Assembly: GCA_950295325.1 (NCBI GenBank)
Contig: OX485809.1
Location: 26,488,144-26,552,143 of the forward strand
Source of the DNA: Polytrichum commune
Lineage: Eukaryota; Streptophyta; Polytrichopsida; Polytrichales; Polytrichaceae
Direction: 5' to 3'
Length of the DNA stretch: 64,000 nucleotides
The notes under the pieces are model-generated. The model did no database searches. It was given only the letters and a program-made list of their open reading frames with translations, and was not told the origin of the DNA. Below are positions 39,201-50,152 of the stretch, in pieces. Both the position numbers and the translations under genes were made by a program. How positions within the stretch are numbered: position 1 is the stretch's first letter; each line of letters begins with the position of its first letter.

Positions 39201-42200
39201 CTCATTCAGCCACAGAGGAAGTTGAGAGTTTGTTGTTACAATTAGACGAAGAACAGAAATTGCGCACCAAGGTTTGTGACCTTCAGTATGTGTTAATTGT
39301 ACTCATGACAATTACTGGTTTTGACTTCTCCACAAGATAGTTAAGACTAGTTACAAGTGCAACACCTTCCTTTGATCTTTCTGCAGGACTTCATTTGTGG
39401 ATGATTCAGCTCTTGCATGAAACCATGAAGAAATCGGATTTGGATTCATAGGATCCTTTATTGAAATTTGATGATTGGTGAACTGTAGACAGTCGAAGAG
39501 AAACAAGAGTTGGAGCACAAGCTTGCTGATGCCTTAAAGCTCCTTGCAACACACAAGAGTGCTCCTGAAGAGTCGGACACTCTGATCAGACATCTTCAAG
39601 GAGAGCTTAGACAGTGTGTAAGCATTGTCAACAGCCATCCTGCATGAGATGCTCATCTTGTTCTCATGTAGTAATATTTCTTGCTATAGAACTTTAGGGT
39701 GTGTATTCTTTACCTCTGGAAAAATCACAGATTTGCCAAAGGATGTTGAAGGAACCTCAGATGGTTATTTGGTGATGTTTGGTTGTTGTATCTGGTGTAT
39801 GAAATACCCAACTCAGTAGAGATGAGGGTCAAAATGATTCATGGGTTGGACCTGGATTTGATTGGTCCAGTCCGCAGATGTGGCAGAAGCTAGGAAGTTG
39901 AAACAAGCTCACATAAATGCAGCCCTTCTGAAGGAGAAGTTAATTGGTGAGAAATCACGGGCAGACAGGGCAGAAGCAAGCCTGGCGGGTCTTGCTGATG
40001 TGCAGGTGAGAGTTAAAGAAATGGAATCAGAACTTCAATGCTGGTCTGAGGTGGTTGAGAAAATTCCAGGGGCACAGAGCCGTGATGATATTCTCCCCAA
40101 ATTTGCTGCACTTCAGAGGTGGGAATCCCAGCCAGTCAACTGCTTAAGGAACCTGTATTTCCATCCACAATTCAATGGTTATCCACTTTGGCCAAGTTAT
40201 CTGTGATCATATCAACTTTGATACATATGAAGAAGTTTTGTTGATTTCATGTCTTGGCTGACGCTTGACTCTTGCAATGCTGAGTTTTCTTATCTAGAAT
40301 CTGCACTTGGGGAGCCAGTATCCTTCTCGTGCAGTATCCTTACTGACATCACAGTACAGGGAGGCTTTGGCAGCAACAGCCAAAACTGGAGAGCTTAATG
40401 CTCAAGTGGCTGAGCTGAAGATAGCTGTTGAAAAGGCAGAAACGCTGAAGAAACAACTAGAGGCCCAAGCAGAAACACTGCGTGAAGAGGTTGCAGATGC
40501 TACAATGAGTCTGAAGAGGCTTGAACGTAAGGTATGAAGTCATCCAAATCCAATCTTAACTTGATGCTATGGAGCAAGTATGAGGTGCGGTGGTGTGCAG
40601 GCATTGGTGTCACTGTTTGTTAGGTTAGGTTCTTACTAAGTTGCTGTAAACTGTACAACCTTGGTCATTGGGGTAGTTTGTTCCTTGTGGAAGGTGAATA
40701 TTGTATGTGTGGCAAATCTGAAGTGATGCTCTTGAAATGGCGTCTTAGCATACTTCTCTTTGTGATTGGTATTAACATTGTCTTGTTTCTGACTTGACTG
40801 TGTATCAGGTAGGCATCATTAGTGCAGAGAGAGATGGGTTGAAGAGGATTCTAGAGTCGTATGACAAGGAAGAGGCTGTTATTGCCAGCCACCGAAAGCC
40901 TGGTGAGCCCATGGCATCAATATCTTTACCTTCTAATTTCAAGGACCAGCACATAAAGGTAAAGAAATTCCAAGACTTCTCTCTGGTCTCTGTTGTGTAA
41001 AACGTATATCAATAGAAACTAGAATGGTATAGAGTAGGTTTGTCTGGTTTGAATGATTTTCTTATTATTGATACTTACTTGATTAATCTGCTATACCATT
41101 TTTTTTGGTTTGGTATGAATAAAATTGAATAGGATCTACAATTCTTCCAGACTACAAATAGCTGGCATCAATATGTGCAATAAAGATGATGTTCAATATT
41201 TTTTTTTCGTACTGAATTTTGATGACTTGTTACCTGATGTTTAAACATTGGAAGGCTTTTGTGTGAAATTGCATGTCATAGATTGTCCTTGATGTTTAGA
41301 TGCTTGTGATGAGCTCTTTAGGTCACTGCATTTTCTTTAACCTTAGTGGACAAATATGTTCTCAAAGGTGCCAAATTCTGGAAGTTCAAATTTTGAATTA
41401 TTTGTAATCACACATGAGTGAAATTCAAAACATTATGTGCAATAGGTAAGAAAATGCACTGTTTGGAACCACATAGCAACTAATACCACAACAAATGTTG
41501 GTCTTTCTTCTGTTTGGAAAAGCTGCTTAGCTGAATTGGGCAATTCAAGGTGGGATCAGGGTGATGCATATATAAGCAGACATGCCTAACCCAGTTGAGT
41601 CTTCCCAAGCTTTAAGGTTGAAGTTGTATTGGGTACTATGTGTTGAGATTAACAATGTTTTTAAAACTGCTTTAGGAACTTTCATTGGCGCTAACAGATG
41701 CTCAACGACATGCAACTGAGCTGGAGGAAGCACTCCTGCAAAGCAATGACAGTAGCAGAGAAAAACAACAGAAGATTGACAGACTTGCTGAAGAGGTCAA
41801 TGAAGCATGTGAAAAAGTGAAATCCTTGGAGCGGGAAGGTGATCGAGTTAGAAAAGAACTGGCAGGCTTGGAATTAAAGGTATAGCTGATTTCAGTTTTC
41901 ATGAATACTTTTTTAATTTAACATTGCTAGAGAGGTGTCTGCAATCTGAATCAAAAATTGGTTGCTGATGAGAAACTGGAAATGTAGTCACATACAAAAC
42001 ATAACCTTCAGCATGCGAGATAAGCTTTTCTTCACACAGAAGTTCATGATTTTGCAAACTCAGTCTTGTTGGTCTTTTAAAAAGATTTCAAACAGATGAC
42101 ATGCTGATGCTTAAAATGCTGCTTCCACTCCTATGTGAACTCTGCTGCTACAATGTGGACATCACTTAAGTCACAGGAGCTCAAGCTTACAATTTCCAGA

Positions 42201-44593
42201 TTCCAAGACAGATTTGTGTTCATTTGTTTGTCTAGGTTAGTAAGGAATAAATCCAAGAAACTAGGATTCCTTGATATACACATCTTTGGAAAGGCTTTTG
42301 TCCTCAACTGAGATGATAAGTTAAATCTGGCTAACAGTTTGGAGTGGCTCAACAAACTGAGATTCGTAGTTTACTTCTTAGAATCCTGAATCTGCTTCAA
42401 AATCAGAGTTGAGATTCTTGGATCAGGTTAGTGAAACATCTGTGGTAAGAAATGTTGGTGTGGAATGCCTTGCTTGTTATTGCCTACAATAATGGAGGTT
42501 TTCTTCTACAGCTGGGAAGGGGCGAATTCAACAGAGCAACTACAAAGGTTCTACATCTGATTAATAATCTTGAGTCAGGCAAGTGCTTCATGTATGGGCT
42601 TTGAACAACAGAAGTTATCTATTATGTAAATGTATTTTAATGACATGTGCTAACCTATCCTTCTTATACATGTCATGTCTAATTTCTTTCCTGGGTCACT
42701 CATGATGATATTGAACAAGGCTGTAGAGCAGCAGATATTGAACAGGATTTCTCTGAGACAACCGCAATTTAACCTTGTTCCTGTGTCCTGTTCAGTATTT
42801 CCACCATTTTGTTTTGTCTTGCAAGCATGAAGATTGTTTCTAGGAACAGGAGTGATGGGTCATTGATGAATGAGGCACTCTATCTTGCTTATCAACTGGA
42901 GATCACTATGGAATTTTGTAATGCAGGAGATCACAGTTCCAAGGATGTGCCAGTTAATGTAAACAACAAAATCCAGTCCCAAGAGATTGCAGCCTTGACC
43001 AAACAAATAACATCATTGGAAAAGCGACAAGATAGGTAAAATTTTCTCACAGTAATTGATCCTTTAGAGCAAATTTCTCTGTGACTTTCTACTACATCTT
43101 CCACTTTCAGGACGAAAATTGTGGTCAGCAGAATAGTAACTTGGTCCATATGTGGCTGTTCTGGGAGGGAGATTCTTGAATGCCCCTTGTCTATCCTTGA
43201 AACGATGTCCCAACATCACCTCCTGCCCTCAAATCCAAACCTCTGTACCGCTCAATTTTTTTGGTGCATACTCATCTAGTCATCTTCTCTGTAACCTGAT
43301 CAGGATATCATTGTTTTAGCACTGATATGGCTCTTATCTAATAAGAGTGATAGTGAGCAATGTGGAGGGCCTTATCATGTATGCAATCGGGAGTCTTTCT
43401 GTTGCTGTCATTGTCCTCCCTATTGCTGTTGGGATTGGCTGACAAAGTAGGCATTGGTATCTGCAGGTATCGACAAATTTTTGCAGATAAGATTTCACTA
43501 TTCAGGGAGGCATGCTATTTGCTTTTTGGTTACAAAGTAAGGGCAATTTACAATCTCTTACTACTCACACCCTATCATGTGTCTTCATTGAGTCCTTCCA
43601 TGGCTCTCTTACTACTTGCACCCTATCATGTGTCTTCATTTCGAGTCATTCCATGGCTCTCTTACTACTTGCACCCTATCATGTCTCTTCATTTCGAGTC
43701 ATTCCATGGCTCTCTTACTACTTGCACCCTATCATGGGTCTTCATTTCAAGTCATACCAGGCTCGAAGTTCAGGATATCCAAGACTTGGAAGATTATAAT
43801 GATTTATTTATTTATTATTTATTTATCAATAGCTCTAGATGTACATATTATGTAATAAGTACATTGGCTTAAAGTTGTCAATTATGTGCAGGTGCAAATG
43901 CATGAGGAGAAGGACTCCTCAACGCAAATGCCTGTAACAGTGTTCACACTGCAGTCAATCTATGCACAAAGTGATGATGACAAGCTTCTTTTTCAGCTCA
44001 ACTCAGGCCGCATGGACATGCTGGTGCATAATCAACTCTTTCTAATGTGTTACGGGAACTGCGATGTGATGTTTGCAAGTAGCAGCAGTCTATTTGAAAT
44101 GATGGATGTTTGTATTCCAATTGTGATGACGGTCTGGTGTGCGTGAACGATTCATGCTTCTCGTTTGCTCTAATTCTCTTGGTATTTTCTCTTGGTAATA
44201 GTACCTTCTCTATTTGCTCTAATTCTCTTGGTATTTGGCTGATGCTAAAGCTCTTTGCAATTTGTGAAAGTGCCAAAGTTCCTCTGTCCTATGTCTTTCC
44301 TTCAAGTTCCTGATTTGTGTTTGAGAATTCTGTGGGCTGTAGGCAAATGATTACACAACATCTCCAGAGCTTGAACGACAGGTATTCTCCTTTCCCCTCT
44401 CAACTGCTCTTGATAATCCTCATTAAACTACTCTTGCCAACCTGTTATTCAGTGGACTGTTTGCTATCTATGAATGCTGACTCCTGCACTTGGCCCTGTG
44501 CAGGTGAGAACATTTCTCAAGAACTTCAAGTCCATTCCTGCGTTCATGGCCAACCTCACCATGGAGCTATTTAACAAGACTACTATAGGTTGA
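36295..44593 (+). CDS. MAD1: MAD1 spindle assembly checkpoint protein (18 exons)
   Basis: MAD1 recruits MAD2 to unattached kinetochores and nuclear pores. Exons by splice signals and phase: 36295-36343, 36839-37149, 37568-37667, 37986-38146, 38555-38752, 39179-39271, 39489-39617, 39871-40118, 40360-40531, 40809-40958, 41676-41879, 42382-42426, 42512-42578, 42927-43035, 43467-43536, 43892-44023, 44343-44381 and 44504-44593. They give about 788 codons without internal stops, close to the plant MAD1 length of about 730. The N-terminus MVMRTPLQRR resembles plant MAD1. Residues from about 120 onward are coiled coil, with EESDTLIRHLQGELRQ and EVVEKIPGAQSRDDI typical of plant MAD1. The C-terminal RWD-type domain shows FADKISLFREACYLLFGYK, FTLQSIYAQSDDDKL and FKSIPAFMANLTMELFNK. 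The intron after 42578 starts with GC (CAG|GCAAGT), supported by phase. The start sits in CCACCATGG. Exon borders in weakly conserved coiled-coil parts may be off by a few codons. Confidence 0.93.
43554..43763. repeat. 53-bp tandem repeat inside a MAD1 intron
   Basis: About 3.7 copies of a unit containing CTCTTACTACTTGCACCCTA, TCATGTGTCTTCATTTCGAG and TCATTCCATGG lie between exons 15 and 16. The middle copies are nearly identical. It causes overlapping repetitive ORFs that are not genes. Confidence 0.85.
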
Positions 44594-45844
44594 ATCATCT
44601 CCACTTAAATGTGGAGACTTTTGCCGCTTATGTTCCAGGATTTTCACTCAGAATTTGGCATCCATGCACCACATACAGTTGGTCCTTGATCAACATTACA
44701 GAAATGTGTAGGATATGCATATGAGTATCTCTTGCAAGAACACCTTCCAAATTGGAGAGGTCATATTCAACATACAAATCAGATATCCGTCCAATTTTCA
44801 TCTGATGTCATTGATTTGACGTTTTCTATGATTTACTGTTGTGCAACAAAGGTCCTACATGTGATTCAACAGGTACACTCTTCTATCTAGTGTTTGGATT
44901 CCAATTTTTGTCATTAATATAGTCATCTTGATTTAATGTAGTGCACACTATAGTATAACACCCCACATTATTCTACGAAATTGGTTCTACCACACCAAAC
45001 TATATAACACTCAAAAGGAGGTGTCCTAATAAAGCTATGTTGGCATAACCCATGTAGACATGTCCATGGTAGGTGAATATAGGACATGCCTCGTATGAAT
45101 ACAATATTGATATATATATATGTATGGACACCTATTAGTGGTATATGGTTAGATGTGTAATGCTAAAATGACAGCCACTAAAAAAAATATGACATGACAT
45201 TTAAATTCATTGGACTAGGTACTCAAAATACAATAATCATTATAGGCTCGACGGTCAACATGATTGGAAGTCCTATTATGAGTGCTTGATAAAGATCCTT
45301 GTGCTCATTTTATGGTTGCGATAGAGGCCCCAAATTATGCTCGCAATGGTTGTCATAGGAGGTGCTCGTTTTGGGATTCATACAATTAGAATACCTTAGA
45401 GGTATAATGAAATAAGTGACCCATGTAAGCATATCCATAATTGGGTGTTGTTCATATGATCATTTAATGTGCACAAGAATCATCACATAATCTAGGTTCA
45501 ATAATGTGTGTCATAATGTGTGTATTGTAATGTGTGACCCCAATTATTTTGTATGAGAATGCAATTTTGTCATTTGAATACGATGTACCCCTACATAACC
45601 TTAATTTGATTAGGACACTTATTGACCTTCATATTGACGGCCTTGAATGTCCATTCCAAAGTGGGATGGGAGAAGTTGATGTGGAAATGAAAGGTAAGGA
45701 CAATGATGCAATTAAATACTCCGTTAGTATTGACCTCCCCATTTTCTAAACTAATAAGTGCCCATCTAAAAGGGTTTAGGGTTTAGATTTTAGGGTTTAA
45801 AGATACCCTCCCTAGACACTGAATGTGAAGTTGGTCTGTTGGAA
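44594..45844. other. 3' flank of MAD1 and intergenic DNA
   Basis: No gene is supported. The start is likely MAD1 3' UTR. A short TATATATATATG run lies near 45112. Degenerate TTTAGGG-like repeats occur at about 45773-45803. Confidence 0.45.
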
Positions 45845-45941
45845 ATCCAGTAATAAACATTCAATATGTTGTTTGGACATTATAGAACATAATGACTTTG
45901 CTTGGTAAAGTATTACATTCTCATTAAATAACTATAGCACT
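45845..45941 (-). mobile_element. Partial copy of the 226-bp MITE family
   Basis: It matches the middle and one arm of the element at 13254-13480 in reverse complement: TTTGGACATTATA, CTTTGCTTGGTAAA, a TATTACATTCTC-like segment and ACTATAGCACT. It stops where the next element begins. Confidence 0.5.
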
Positions 45942-45942
45942 A

Positions 45943-46349
45943 CACTAAATATGATATTTAGTGTTTGATACAACAAATACGAACGCATACACTAAATGTC
46001 AATAACCCTATGAAAGTAAGTAGCATTAAATGTATATTGAATTTAAACTCAAACACTAAATACCAACTATAGTAATATGTGGAAGTTACATGTTTGAATT
46101 TAGTGTTAGTAAGGAGCTTGTAAAAATAAATGTCATCGACTTTGGCAAATGAGAAATCAACAAGTAGGAAGGTGGGGTGCCATCCCAAAAATTGCAAGTT
46201 TAGTAAAATCCAAGAAGGGAGGTGACAAAATGGAAGGTAGGGGCACATTTATGTCTAACACCAATTATAAAGGAATGGAAATTAGTGTTGAGCATGGTAG
46301 GGTGGTAACAACATTAAATATATTCAAACACTAAATATCATATTTAGTG
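45943..46349. mobile_element. 407-bp MITE with CACTAAATATG inverted ends and TA borders
   Basis: The left end CACTAAATATGATATTTAGT (from 45943) continues GTTTGA and is matched as a perfect inverted copy at the right end (to 46349). TA directly flanks both ends (45941-45942 and 46350-46351). Each terminus is itself nearly palindromic. Internal CACTAAAT-type motifs recur. TA borders suggest the Tc1/mariner (Stowaway-like) group. The CACTA start alone is not good evidence for the CACTA group because no 3-bp duplication is seen. No ORF belongs to it. Confidence 0.75.
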
Positions 46350-46977
46350 TACTTAGCGCATGATCATTAGCGATCTAAATCATGTATGTAGCCATTTTCC
46401 TCATAAATAGTGGAATTCAAACACATACATATAATTCATTGCCGAAATGAATTATAGCTTGTGCTCTTTAAATACATGTAGGGCCCCCAATTCATGTTGA
46501 CTAATTGGTCTAGCATGGTTAGTATATTCTGAATGTATAGTCCACTCTTTTTTAAACACATGTCTTAGATCCACACCTAACTATACACCACAAAAATACA
46601 TGTGTCCACTTTATTGTTGTGATCGATTTAGGCACATCTACCTTAGTACAAGATGATCAACAAATCCATCTTCCTTATTAATTTAGAATATCTTCTCGAC
46701 ACATTATTATTGAAGTGAAGATTCCTTTGCTTGAACTTTGATCATATACTTGTCTACAAAAATTGTCATTCAATTGATGTAGAACCATGTGGAATACAAA
46801 TATGTAGGCCTTATGCAGTCACTCTTTTTAACTTTACACATATATTTGAGTGGTATATGATAAGGCTTGTAGTTAAGGGCCACTTCTCACACAAGCGAAT
46901 GGCCATGGCCATGTAATTATGAGGCATTTGATTCTCATCCAAAGGCGTACCACTGACATTAATTGCCAGAATTTGGG
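46350..46977. other. Gene-free spacer
   Basis: AT-rich sequence with no supported feature. Confidence 0.4.
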
Positions 46978-47117
46978 TTTAGGGTTTAGGGTTTAGGGTT
47001 TAGGGTCCTACATTGGGTGCCCACCCATGCCCATGGGTTTTGGATGGGCATGGGTGCGATATTATTGTTCATGGGTAGGCATGGCTGCAATATCATTGTT
47101 CATGGGTGGGCATGGGT
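46978..47117 (+). repeat. Interstitial telomere repeat joined to a hAT-MITE fragment
   Basis: Four exact TTTAGGG units (46978-47005) are preceded by TTTGGG. They abut CCTACATTGGGTGCCCACCC, which matches the reverse complement of the right end of the hAT element at 8181-8547, including its CATGGGTGGGCATGGG minisatellite and ATATTATTGTTCATGGG spacer. The other end of the element is missing, so the fragment is truncated at about 47117. Confidence 0.75.
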
Positions 47118-47253
47118 TAGAAGAGATTCATGACAATGGGGCTGAGATCGTAGTTGTTAGCAACTTCAACGCACGTATTGAATTTGAGTTTAGTATATAT
47201 GAGACATACAAGGTCACCGATCTCGAAAAAAATGAGATCATTGCAGCGGTGAG
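47118..47253 (+). other. Open coding-like fragment before the hAT insertion
   Basis: One frame reads EEIHDNGAEIVVVS and continues acidic and aromatic without a stop up to the hAT left end. The local 8-mer before the hAT end is GCGGTGAG (47246-47253). The fragment may be part of an older transposon or gene. I do not recognise it. Confidence 0.25.
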
Positions 47254-48928
47254 CAGGGTTGTCTATTGTGTCGTGACGGAGGCTAATCTCGGCATAATGT
47301 CGTGCCGTCACGACACGTATCCGTCACGACATAATGCCAGATGCTGTCTTTATCCTGACGGACTTGAATTTAACCGAATTTTGTATGTAATTACATTACC
47401 CCATTTCGGACACGTAGGATGTAAGATGTCCACATGTGATTGCATGTCAGCAAAGTAGAGGTAAAGTGGGGAAAAAATTACTAGCGCCCGTCTGCCCCCG
47501 TTCCCCCCCCCCCGTCCGCCCCCGTTCCCAACCCCCGTCCGTCCCCGTTCCCCCCCCCCCCCCCCCCGTCCGCCCCCTTTCCCCCCCCCATCCGCCCCCG
47601 TTAGATTCGTAGTCCTCCTCCATGAGTACTATAAATTGAGGGTTCAAAGTGCCATTTTTGCCTCCATTGTCATAGTGTGTCTCAAGACTTTTGATTCTCT
47701 TCTAAGGAGTGAGGATTGAATGCGTGAGACCCGATTGCAGAGGATACTTTGTCCACTCTAGTGACTGTGAATTAGGGTTGCCCTTGTGGCACTCTTCAAT
47801 AGGACCTAGTATGCGATCAAAGTTACTTGCTCTACCTTGTTTGTATTTGCAGGTTTTGTTGAAGTCATGCCACGCCGAAATGATGCATGGGATCATTGGT
47901 ACGAGGATAAGGGGATGGTTCCCGGTAAATCACAAAGGTAGGTTAAATGTAGGTTTTGCCCGTTCGTCATATCTTACCGAGGAAATAGAATGTTGGCCCA
48001 CCTTGGTTATAGACCTCCTTTAAGGGGTGCTTGTGATGTTTCCACATGTAGGATGGTACCCCTGCATATTAGGGTCTTATTTGAAGATTGCGGAGGCGTT
48101 GTGCCCTTACATGTAGGCATTGTAAATGAGGACCCTCCGGTGCGAGATGATGTACCTCTGGAGCCTATTATAGCGGACTCCGTAGATAGTGAAACAGAGC
48201 CTTTGCTTATGTCCCAATCCACTCAGCATTCTGATGTTGTGGCACATGGCACACCTCCTCGTGAACTACGTCAACTCAACATAACGGAGGGGTTCAATGT
48301 GTCAACAAAACAACTCCTTGATAGAGCATGGGCAACGGCTTTTTATGAAGCTAACATTCCTTTCAACATTATGAGACATCCTGCATTTGTTCATGCTGTG
48401 CGTGAAACTGCTCGCCATCGAATGCCAGCCTACACACCACCATCGTACAATGCAATCCGTACGAAGTTGTTAACTGCTAAAAATGTTGATCTAGATAGGC
48501 AAGTGAAGGAGAAGCTGGGGAATTCCGTTGACAAATACGGCGTTACAATATGTTGTGATGGATGGGACAACATGCAAAACCGACCTCTCCTAAACGTTCT
48601 TCAATGTGACACAAAGGGAGATGTTTTCTTGGGTACCATTGATACCACGGGAAATCACAAGGATCATGTCTATGTTGCTGCTCAAATTCAATCATTTGTG
48701 GAAAAGGTTGGTCGACATAATGTGGTCCAAGTTTGCACCGACAATGCCCCAGTTATGGCCTCCGCTGCTCGCGACTTAATTCGAGCAAATCCTGATCTAT
48801 ATGTTCAAGGATGTGTTGCGCATTGCCTAGATCTCCTCTTAGAAGATTGGGGGAAGGAGGAATGGGTGAAAAAGTTGGTAAAAAAAGCGCGCCATATTTG
48901 TGTTTTTGTTAAAAACCATCATGCTTAT

Positions 48929-49229
48929 TGTTGTAGACTAGGATATAGTCTAGACAACCCAAGATAGATCAGGCCCTAATTAGGAGCCGCCGGTATTAAC
49001 TACCGGGGTCCAGGGTCTGACTAGGCGATAAAGGCTAATTACTAAGCTCTCTTACCGAGGTAGTGGAGGGAAGCCGCCGAGTTAGTGGAGTAGGCTGTCA
49101 GTACCTACTGATACAGTAATTACACTTGCAGTGTACATGGGTATATATACCCCCTGGTTTTCAAGGAACTCACTTCTTTCTCTCATATCATTATGCTGCT
49201 GATTTGCCTACTCAGTTAGTTTCCTAACA
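48929..49229 (+). repeat. Copia 5' LTR
   Basis: 301 bp, TG...CA. It opens with an inverted repeat TAGACTA/TAGTCTA (48934-48953) and carries the palindromic TATA region GGGTATATATACCC at 49139-49152, the likely promoter. Confidence 0.97.
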
Positions 49230-49250
49230 CGTTATCAGCACGATTTCTCT
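49230..49250 (+). other. Putative primer-binding site of the copia element
   Basis: CGTTATCAGCACGATTTC directly follows the 5' LTR. TATCAG after an LTR is typical of plant copia sites that pair with initiator tRNA-Met, but only part of the usual TGGTATCAGAGC is present. The tRNA is not certain. Confidence 0.6.
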
Positions 49251-49883
49251 TTTAGGCGCTTCTTACATCCGAAGGCTTCTGAACTCTCGAAGTACTAGAA
49301 CTCATAGTTATCTTCGACCCATCATTCTTGTCTTTCTCCTTTCTGCTTCAGTCTAGACGTCGAAAGGCTGAAATTTTTTCTTCTGATATGTTAGTCTCTC
49401 CCTCTGTTCGTGTGCGGCAACCTTGGAGCTGATGGAGAACACCGAACTCTACACCAGAAGACTAGATCAGGCTCCAGGGAGCACACACACACTGTTTTGC
49501 TTCATATATCTGGCTCTTCAGTCTGACCTTACTCTACTTGTTTCATTTATGCTTATCTGGTTAGCTCAGATGCGTGATTGTTAGATTAGTGGATAGATTA
49601 CTACACGATCAAATATCTATCCATACAGTCTGCTCTTTTTCAGTCTGAAACTGAACTCTAGCTCTGAACTTAGTAGTTTACACACCTGCAACTATATAGC
49701 AAAGCAGACTTAGATATAGATCAGAAAGGTAGATAGTAACTTCTGATGTTGAAATATTAGAAGATATAATCAGGCAGAAGTTACTTTTAGGCCCTGAAAG
49801 GCGATCCTAGTAGGATAGAACCTTCATACTGTCCAAAATATATTTCTGGAGCACTGTAACCTCCAAAAGTATATGAGGACACC
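49251..49883 (+). other. Copia untranslated leader
   Basis: About 630 bp between the primer-binding site and the gag start codon, with no open frame of note. Confidence 0.5.
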
Positions 49884-50123
49884 ATGGCGTCAAAGCCCAA
49901 GTTCAAAAAGACCGAACCAGTAGTTATGGCTACTATACCAGGACCGTCTCAGTCACCATTTTCATCAGGGTCTAGGTTACTTTGCTTTGAACCTTTAAAA
50001 TCTGATGGTTCAAACTTTCTCGAATGGGTCAATGACGCTCAACAATATCTGTCGGCAGAGGAACTAGGAATTTGCCTAGAAACCAACCCGGCAGAAGAGA
50101 AAAGCACCAACAACTTTTGTTGA
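49884..50123 (+). pseudogene. Copia gag remnant (internally deleted)
   Basis: The ATG at 49884 opens a normal plant copia Gag N-terminus, with SDGSNFLEWVNDAQQYL at residues about 45-61. After LGICLETNPAEEKS the frame ends at TGA 50121-50123. The +2 frame just there reads EKHQQLLLKNAE, which matches the far C-terminal part of Gag, before the zinc knuckle. The intervening UBN2-type core, expected to be well over 100 residues, is missing. Gag supplies the particle, so this copy could move only with Gag from elsewhere. Confidence 0.8.
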
Positions 50124-50152
50124 AAAACGCCGAATGAAGACATGCTCGGGAG

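Noticed and set aside
43512-43855. Repetitive ORFs in the MAD1 intron
   Set aside because: They arise from the 53-bp tandem repeat; the exon phases on both sides show this is intron.
45943-45948. CACTA-superfamily assignment from the terminal CACTA
   Set aside because: The flanks show TA on both sides rather than a 3-bp duplication, and the short palindromic ends fit a TA-targeting MITE better.
47447-47647. Minus-strand Gly-rich ORF and similar frames at 59771-60028
   Set aside because: They translate the C-rich arrays inside the hAT ends.
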